A DNA stretch of 64,000 nt from Diphasiastrum complanatum (taxonomy: Eukaryota; Streptophyta; Lycopodiopsida; Lycopodiales; Lycopodiaceae): assembly GCA_029204225.1 (NCBI GenBank), contig CM055114.1, positions 12,460,144 through 12,524,143 of the forward strand, read 5' to 3'. A model generated the notes under the pieces. That model did no database searches. It had not been told where the DNA came from and saw only the letters and a program-made list of their open reading frames with translations. How positions within the stretch are numbered: position 1 is the stretch's first letter; every line of letters starts with the position of its first letter. Made by a program: the position numbers and the translations under genes. Positions 59,190 through 64,000 of the stretch are shown here, piece by piece.

Positions 59190-59460
59190 CCCTTGAAAAA
59201 ATAGCACTCTCACCGGGATGTAACTCCAAGTGTTTCAATCTTACATGAAATACTAAATGTACTCTAACACCCTTAGGAAGATCCAATTGCTAAGGTAAAA
59301 TTCAATTGTCTTGAAAATTTTGTACGGTCAACTAAAATGTATCGTTAGTTGATAAACCCTTTGGAATCCTCATATACACCAGCTGCCCAACATTGAATTC
59401 TCAAGAAGTCGTTTCAAGTCAGTGTATTGTTTGACTCATTCCTTGCATTTTATCATTACA
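59190..59460 (-). pseudogene. Gypsy integrase C-terminal fragment
   Basis: On the minus strand, QLDLPKGVRVHLVFHVRLKH at about 59310-59225 is the conserved block found after the gypsy integrase core (LP, then R-x-H-P-V-F-H-V in intact members; compare VFPVFHVSQLRK in element G at about 51575). Upstream, near 59410-59370, FNVGQLVYMRIPKG fits the preceding block. Stops separate the two. It is a small decayed piece. Confidence 0.65.
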
Positions 59461-59599
59461 TGGAAGTTCAGCCTTATTATACCAATATTCCATCGCTGAT
59501 TATTGATAAAGCCCTATGGGCTATGAGTTCACCAACTGAAATTTATTCAAAATGGATTATAATAAGTTGTTCAACCTTATTATATAAACCAATATTCCA

Positions 59600-59873
59600 T
59601 CTCTGATGATTGAAACCATGCAACTCCCATGCAGGTCAACTATAAATAGATCACATCTTTTCATGCAGTCCTCCTGCCTATATCCATCACACAGACATGC
59701 AATGTTTCATACATATGTCTCAATTAGAGTGTCTGGGTCCTCTCAAGGTAATTAGTCACAAACAGGCCTCGATATGGAATATAATCTTGGCGTGACCAAT
59801 AAACTCGAACATTGGAGGGCCGGTCTACCATATTAAGACTATTCCAGGTCCTTAACCGAATATGGCCATGACA
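59600..59873 (-). repeat. LTR F, second copy (minus orientation), partial
   Basis: Minus strand starts TGTCATGGCCATATTCGG and matches 39414-39690 base for base over most of its length, including the TATTTATAGTTG box near 59645. The homology begins exactly at the TG, which supports the LTR boundary at both sites. The sequence beyond 59873 resembles fragment H (54580-54660). Confidence 0.65.
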
Positions 59874-60703
59874 CTTAGATTAAGGTACTAGTGTCCTTGG
59901 TTAAGGGCGAGTAGGTGTCTATGCCTTGGATGGAGGTATGGAACCTAGAGGGATGTTAGAAAGTCATTGGATGACTATTTTTCTGCACCTTGGGCCTCAA
60001 CCTTGAACCATATCACTTTAATGGTCTAGGAGCAAAGTATATATGCACAACTTGGGCATTGGGACCTATTAGGAGTGCGCACTTCTAATGGGTCCAATGA
60101 GTTCCCAACCCCCACAAGAAAGACATTCAAAGAGTCATAGGTTATGGAAGGAGACTCTTGACTTTCCATAAGCCTATGGAGGTTCTTGTGTTGGATTATT
60201 TCCTCTACTCTCCTAAATCCCATTTTAATCTGCCTCCATTCATGCTGCATCTTTACTCGCGTTGTCGCGCAGTTTGCATATTTACATGTAAATTCTCACA
60301 GACAAAGAAAATGCGAAAGAATCGCGACATTGTATTTTTACATGCGTTTTGGTAACAGGCGAAAAAGGCGACACCGTTTTACAAAATGCCGAAGGTGCCC
60401 CAGAAAGCAAAGGCACCCTATAAATCAAATCCCATGGCATTTCGTCAGAGTGATGCATTTTTCACATCTTCACCAACAATCATTTCGGCGAAGGCTGACG
60501 TCGCACCCTTTTCATGCTCACCCATGCAGTTGTGCTAATAGACTTGACAACGACTGCAGCCACCCACGATCTCCTACATATAGCACATCCACTTTGCACT
60601 TTCTTCATCTGCACACCTGCAATATTGTGTATATATACTGAATAACATTTGCATATTCAGGTTGACGATTGACAGATTGTTGATCAAGAGATTAAAGATC
60701 AAG
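59874..60703. other. Unassigned, with LTR-like pieces
   Basis: 59880-59950 resembles fragment H; 60045-60116 on the minus strand begins TTGTGGGGGTTGGGAACTC, an LTR-like start. 60200-60700 is non-coding; a 151-codon frame at 60186-60641 (+) is Cys/His/Arg-rich without a family pattern, and I do not call it a gene. Confidence 0.3.
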
Positions 60704-61350
60704 TGTGTGTAAATTTAGCATTAGAAGTTTTATCAAAGATTGACAAAGTAGATGCCTTGTGCATTGATTCTTTATTGTCAGTAATAGGTTTCATTCCTTT
60801 ACAAATTGAATTAGGCTTGTAGAGCACACAGTTTCGTCCGCTATTGTCTTGTGCTCTACTGCATTATTGACATGTATATTTGATATACTTAATCTGATAA
60901 TAGCTCTTTTGTTCTGCGTTCAAATCAGTGTCAATATTACTATGCTCATTTTCATTCTGTCTAACTTTTCTAGTTACTCAATTTGGTAGTCAGTGCTTAG
61001 CGAGTTAATGTTAGTCTAGCCGTAGATGACTAATATTTAGTCTTGCCTTTCACGAATCATTCGCGATTGATTATCAATCAAGCTCAATCTCTCTCTTCGC
61101 GAATCATTCACGACAAATAATTTGTCTAGCTGATCACAACAAATTATTCTTCTGGTATTCAATTAACGTTTGGCTATATAATTAAAACGGCCATGATTTC
61201 TATCACTAACGTCCTGTTTGTTCTAATAGGCGTAGTCATGCTTAGGGAAAGAGTCTTATAGCCCATTCCGCTGCGCACGAACGCTTTTCATTTGAGTTTC
61301 GCTTCTCGTTCGTGTTCGTTCTCTTTTCAAGCTATTTTCGTTTCTCACAC
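60704..61350 (+). repeat. LTR of copia B type, plus orientation
   Basis: A second copy of the LTR at 28066-28721, here on the other strand; it starts TGTGTGTAAATTT and ends CGTTTCTCACACTT. The neighbouring copia J1 reads on the minus strand, so this LTR does not belong to it. It is either a solo LTR or the edge of an element rearranged here. Confidence 0.65.
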
Positions 61351-61376
61351 TTGTGAGTGGGGAAGTCGACCAGTGT

Positions 61377-62936
61377 CTAGGTCTGGTTTGTCAAAAGTGA
61401 GTTGTACTCGCTTTCCGTAGCTTCTAGCCACTTCACAACATCCTTGGAGTTAATTGCTTCTGTTAGGCTCTCTAGTTCTTCTGATGAAGTCCAAAATGAT
61501 TGAGGTGTATACCTCTTAGAAACTGTTCGAGTCCGTGAGGATCTACGGACATTTGGTTGACCAGGATGTGATGATGCTTCTTTTTGACTTTCTTCAGATT
61601 TGTTTGAGCTGGCTTGGTCTAGTCTAATGACAAGTACTGTTGGCTCCTCGACTTCTGTAGCTGTAGTTGCAGGTTTTGTAGAAGAAACATTATTGTTGGA
61701 AGATTCCATGCTACGTAAAATAGGATGAAATGACATAGCACCATTTATCGATGGCTGTTTAAAATCATAGTATGTATGTTCTTGAGATATTACATCCCTA
61801 GAGACAAATACTACATTGGTGGATGGATCATAAACCTTATAAGCCTTATGTTCATCATGATAGCCAATGAAAATACATTTATTTGTCCTATAATCCAGCT
61901 TGTTCCTAAGCTATCTAGGACCGTGAACAAAACATATACAACCAAAGATTTTTAAATGGTTGACACTAAGCTTTTGTCCATGCCAATCTTCATAAGGATT
62001 TTTGTTGTTGACAACTTTGGTGCTGGATCTGTTCTGTACGTAACAGGCTCTGGCAGTAGCTTCTGTTCAAAACTTCGTAGGTAGGTGTGCTTGATGTAGC
62101 ATGGATCTAGCTGAGTTGAGAAGACTTTGATTCTTCCTTTCTGCAATACCGTTCTGTTGAGGTGAATAGGAAGTGGTGAACTGTCTTCTAATACCGCTCA
62201 GCCATGTAGTCGGACATCTTGTTAAAGAGGTATTCGCCACCACCATCAATTCAAAGTGATTTCACTTTTGTAGACTTTTGTGTCTCAACCATGGCCTCAA
62301 ATCTCTTGAAGCATTCAAAGGCTTCAGATTTGTGCTTAATGAACATGACTGTAGACCATCTAGAATAATCATCTATGAAAGTGATAAAATATATTGCATC
62401 TCCCAAGGACGGAGTTGGCATTGGAACACAAACATCGCTATGTACAAGATCCAATACATGCTTTGTTTTGATGGAATGTCATTTGGGAAACTTGCTTCTA
62501 GAGCGTTTGCCATAGATGCATGATTCACAAAAGAAAGAATTCCTATCCAATGGAGAAGAGAAATACAATTCATCAGCTAAATTATTACAACGCATATAGG
62601 AAAGTGATCTTGTATTCACGTGTCCAAATCGGCTATGCCACATAATAGCATTATCGTTTACATTTTCATGAGAGATACTAGCTAATGCAACTGAATTAGA
62701 GAGTACATAAAGGTTTCTGTGCATGTAGTAAGAGTAGTATCTTCCTCGAATATTGTACACTGCTCAGATGCAAAAGTAACAGTGCATGCAGCCCTTATCA
62801 TTTATCTTAGAAACTGACAACAGGTTCTTTGACAACTAAGACACGTGAAAAACATTGGTGACATAAATAGAAAGATCATTTTTGAACGTGATCTTGATTG
62901 TCCCTTTGTCTTCCATGCGTATGGTGCTTGAATCTC
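61377..62936 (-). pseudogene. Copia J1: GAG-pre-integrase, integrase, RT linker
   Basis: From right to left on the minus strand: protease end (SSTIRMEDKGTIKITFKND, about 62936-62870), GAG-pre-integrase (IMWHSRFGHVNTRSLSYM, CESCIYGKRSRSKF; 62760-62479), integrase core (HVLDLVHSDVCVP; FITFIDDYSRWSTVMF; 62454-62251), YSPQQNGIAERKNQSLLNSA near 62160, the GYHDE-type block near 61860, and the Ser/Thr-rich linker before RT (RRSSRTRTVSKRYTPQSF; EAINSKDVVKWLEATESEYN) at 61736-61377. Each part is in a different frame, with stops. RT and RNase H are missing left of 61377. Confidence 0.85.
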
Positions 62937-63846
62937 TGATGAAAAAGATTTCGCGAAGAAACTTTCGCAATCTCTTGCGACTTGGATGGAGTTCAGATGC
63001 GATCGTTGGACACTACTGGCTGAATCACTCCTACAGTCCTCCAGAATGTAGTTAGGCGCTGCTGATCTAAGTTTATAAAATTAATACAACATTCAACATA
63101 GTTTCAACCAAGGTGCGGAATTAAAATGAACAAGGAAACTTAGACACACAAGAAAATCATCTATATTGATCTTTCTCTGATTCTTCAAGCACTGCATGTA
63201 AATCCACGCAGTGCGTTGGCGTGGGAGAAACATGGTCCTCTCACGAGTAATTGTCTCGCTTTACTAGCGAACTGTTGGATCTACAGATCCTAGACAGAAT
63301 TGTCTTCGCACGCAGGCGGACATGTATTCTATAATTTCATCTTGATTGCTTACTAGCATCAAACTACTTCATTATACTGTATGTCTACTCTATATTCTAT
63401 GTCAAGTATATCCAGTAAGTATATAGTCGTTCTATGTAACTTTTAAGATTAGAGTGACTAAACATCTACAACTGATCAGAAAATTACAAGAGTGGCAGAT
63501 TAGCCACGACCTAGATTGTATCTGCTGACGTCATGCCATCAGGTCAGATATCTATACTTCTGGTACTTGCATGATCTTGGCTGGTACTCTTTGGAGCGTG
63601 AGGGTAGCAAAAGTTTCGCGACATTTTTCGTGTCGCGTCGTTGGTTTCGTCTCCGTCGTCTGACTTTCTCGTGGTCGACCGCAAAAGATTCTCGTTTACG
63701 AATCTTTCGTGTTCGTGTCTTCTCGTCAAGTGTTCACGAATCTTTCATGCTTCGTGTCTCTTGACTTTCGTGTTCGCGAACATCTTCGTCAAGCAGAGGG
63801 CTGAAAGCTAGCAAAGCTTTGTAATTAGAAATGTTTTGTTTCTTCA
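62937..63846. repeat. Solo LTR inside copia J1
   Basis: 910 bases, TGATGAAAAAGATTTCGCG to TTTTGTTTCTTCA, flanked by ATCTC on both sides (62932-62936 and 63847-63851). Removing it restores the continuous protease sequence seen in J2 (26230-26190). There is no coding inside. The TG/CA ends and a 5-base duplication identify a solo LTR; the family and orientation are unknown. It is rich in TTTCGCGA, CGTGTTCG and TCGCGAAC words. Confidence 0.8.
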
Positions 63847-64000
63847 ATCTCCGAGATAGATGAATTGATCTCTGCTGTAAGCTACATACTCGGTAAGTCA
63901 TTCCTTGTGAGAGGTCATGTGTTGGATAGCACCGCTGTCCAGGTACCAACTATCACGGTCTTTGTTGATGTTGCACAATGGGCTACTAGATGCAAAAACA
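63847..64000 (-). pseudogene. Copia J1 protease start
   Basis: On the minus strand, DRDSWYLDSGAIQHMTSHKE with the catalytic DSG lies at about 63960-63900, then a stop, LTEYVAYSRDQFIYLGD and the solo LTR. The element continues out of the window to the right, where gag and the 5' LTR should be. Confidence 0.85.

Noticed and set aside
60186-60641. 151-codon open frame, Cys/His/Arg-rich
   Set aside because: No domain pattern, overlapping frames of similar quality, and DNA composition like the surrounding non-coding sequence.
61377-63960. Intact copia J1 able to move
   Set aside because: Every domain is in a different frame, RT and RNase H are missing, and a solo LTR splits the protease.

Overview
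This is nuclear DNA of a land plant with a large, repeat-rich genome. The evidence is Ty1/copia elements with initiator-tRNA-Met type primer sites, a Ty3/gypsy chromovirus with a C-terminal chromodomain, Helitron ends with the plant-type hairpin and CTAG, an EXORDIUM/PHI-1 family gene (plant specific), and very long TC/GA microsatellites. I cannot name the species. The many old, nested and deleted LTR elements would suit a gymnosperm, fern or other large-genome plant, but that is inference. No rRNA gene, CRISPR array or bacterial operon is present.

Layout. 1-5.7 kb: decayed DNA holding a Helitron helicase fragment (-) and a copia remnant (-). 5.9-14.5 kb: the 5' LTR, leader and gag of a gypsy-like element (here M, +). 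Its leader carries a truncated copia copy (A3), and its gag is split by copia A1, a complete insertion with a 5-bp target duplication. 14.5-19.9 kb: four long TC/GA tracts, two outward-facing Helitron 3' ends and a small LTR remnant. 19.9-28 kb: another primer-site remnant, a 247-bp-offset duplication, and copia J2 (-) split by copia I (+). 28-39.9 kb: copia B (-) split by the young copia C (-), then an LTR-less copia A2 segment and LTR F. 39.9-44.7 kb: the only apparently intact host gene, a 372-codon EXORDIUM-like gene (-), with an eight-unit repeat in its upstream leader, a TATA box and a G-box-rich promoter. 44.7-52.3 kb: a remnant that looks like an HUH (Rep-type) endonuclease, split by chromovirus G, whose two LTRs look identical. 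52.3-56.6 kb: copia D and copia E remnants (-). 56.6-64 kb: mostly unassigned DNA, a gypsy fragment, two LTRs and copia J1 (-), itself split by a solo LTR.

The mobile elements fall into clear age layers. G inserted last (358-bp LTRs with no difference found by eye), then C (7 differences in 682 bp), then A1 (about 18 in 262 bp); M, J, B, D and the HUH remnant are older hosts. Four elements (A1, I, E, G) kept LTRs but lost central coding parts, so they would have depended on proteins made elsewhere.

The most unusual items are the HUH-like remnant (HLH and YxxK motifs), the facing Helitron ends, G as a young but coding-defective insertion, and the repeat array plus G-box cluster at the EXORDIUM-like gene. 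All comparisons were made by eye; percentages and repeat boundaries are approximate.
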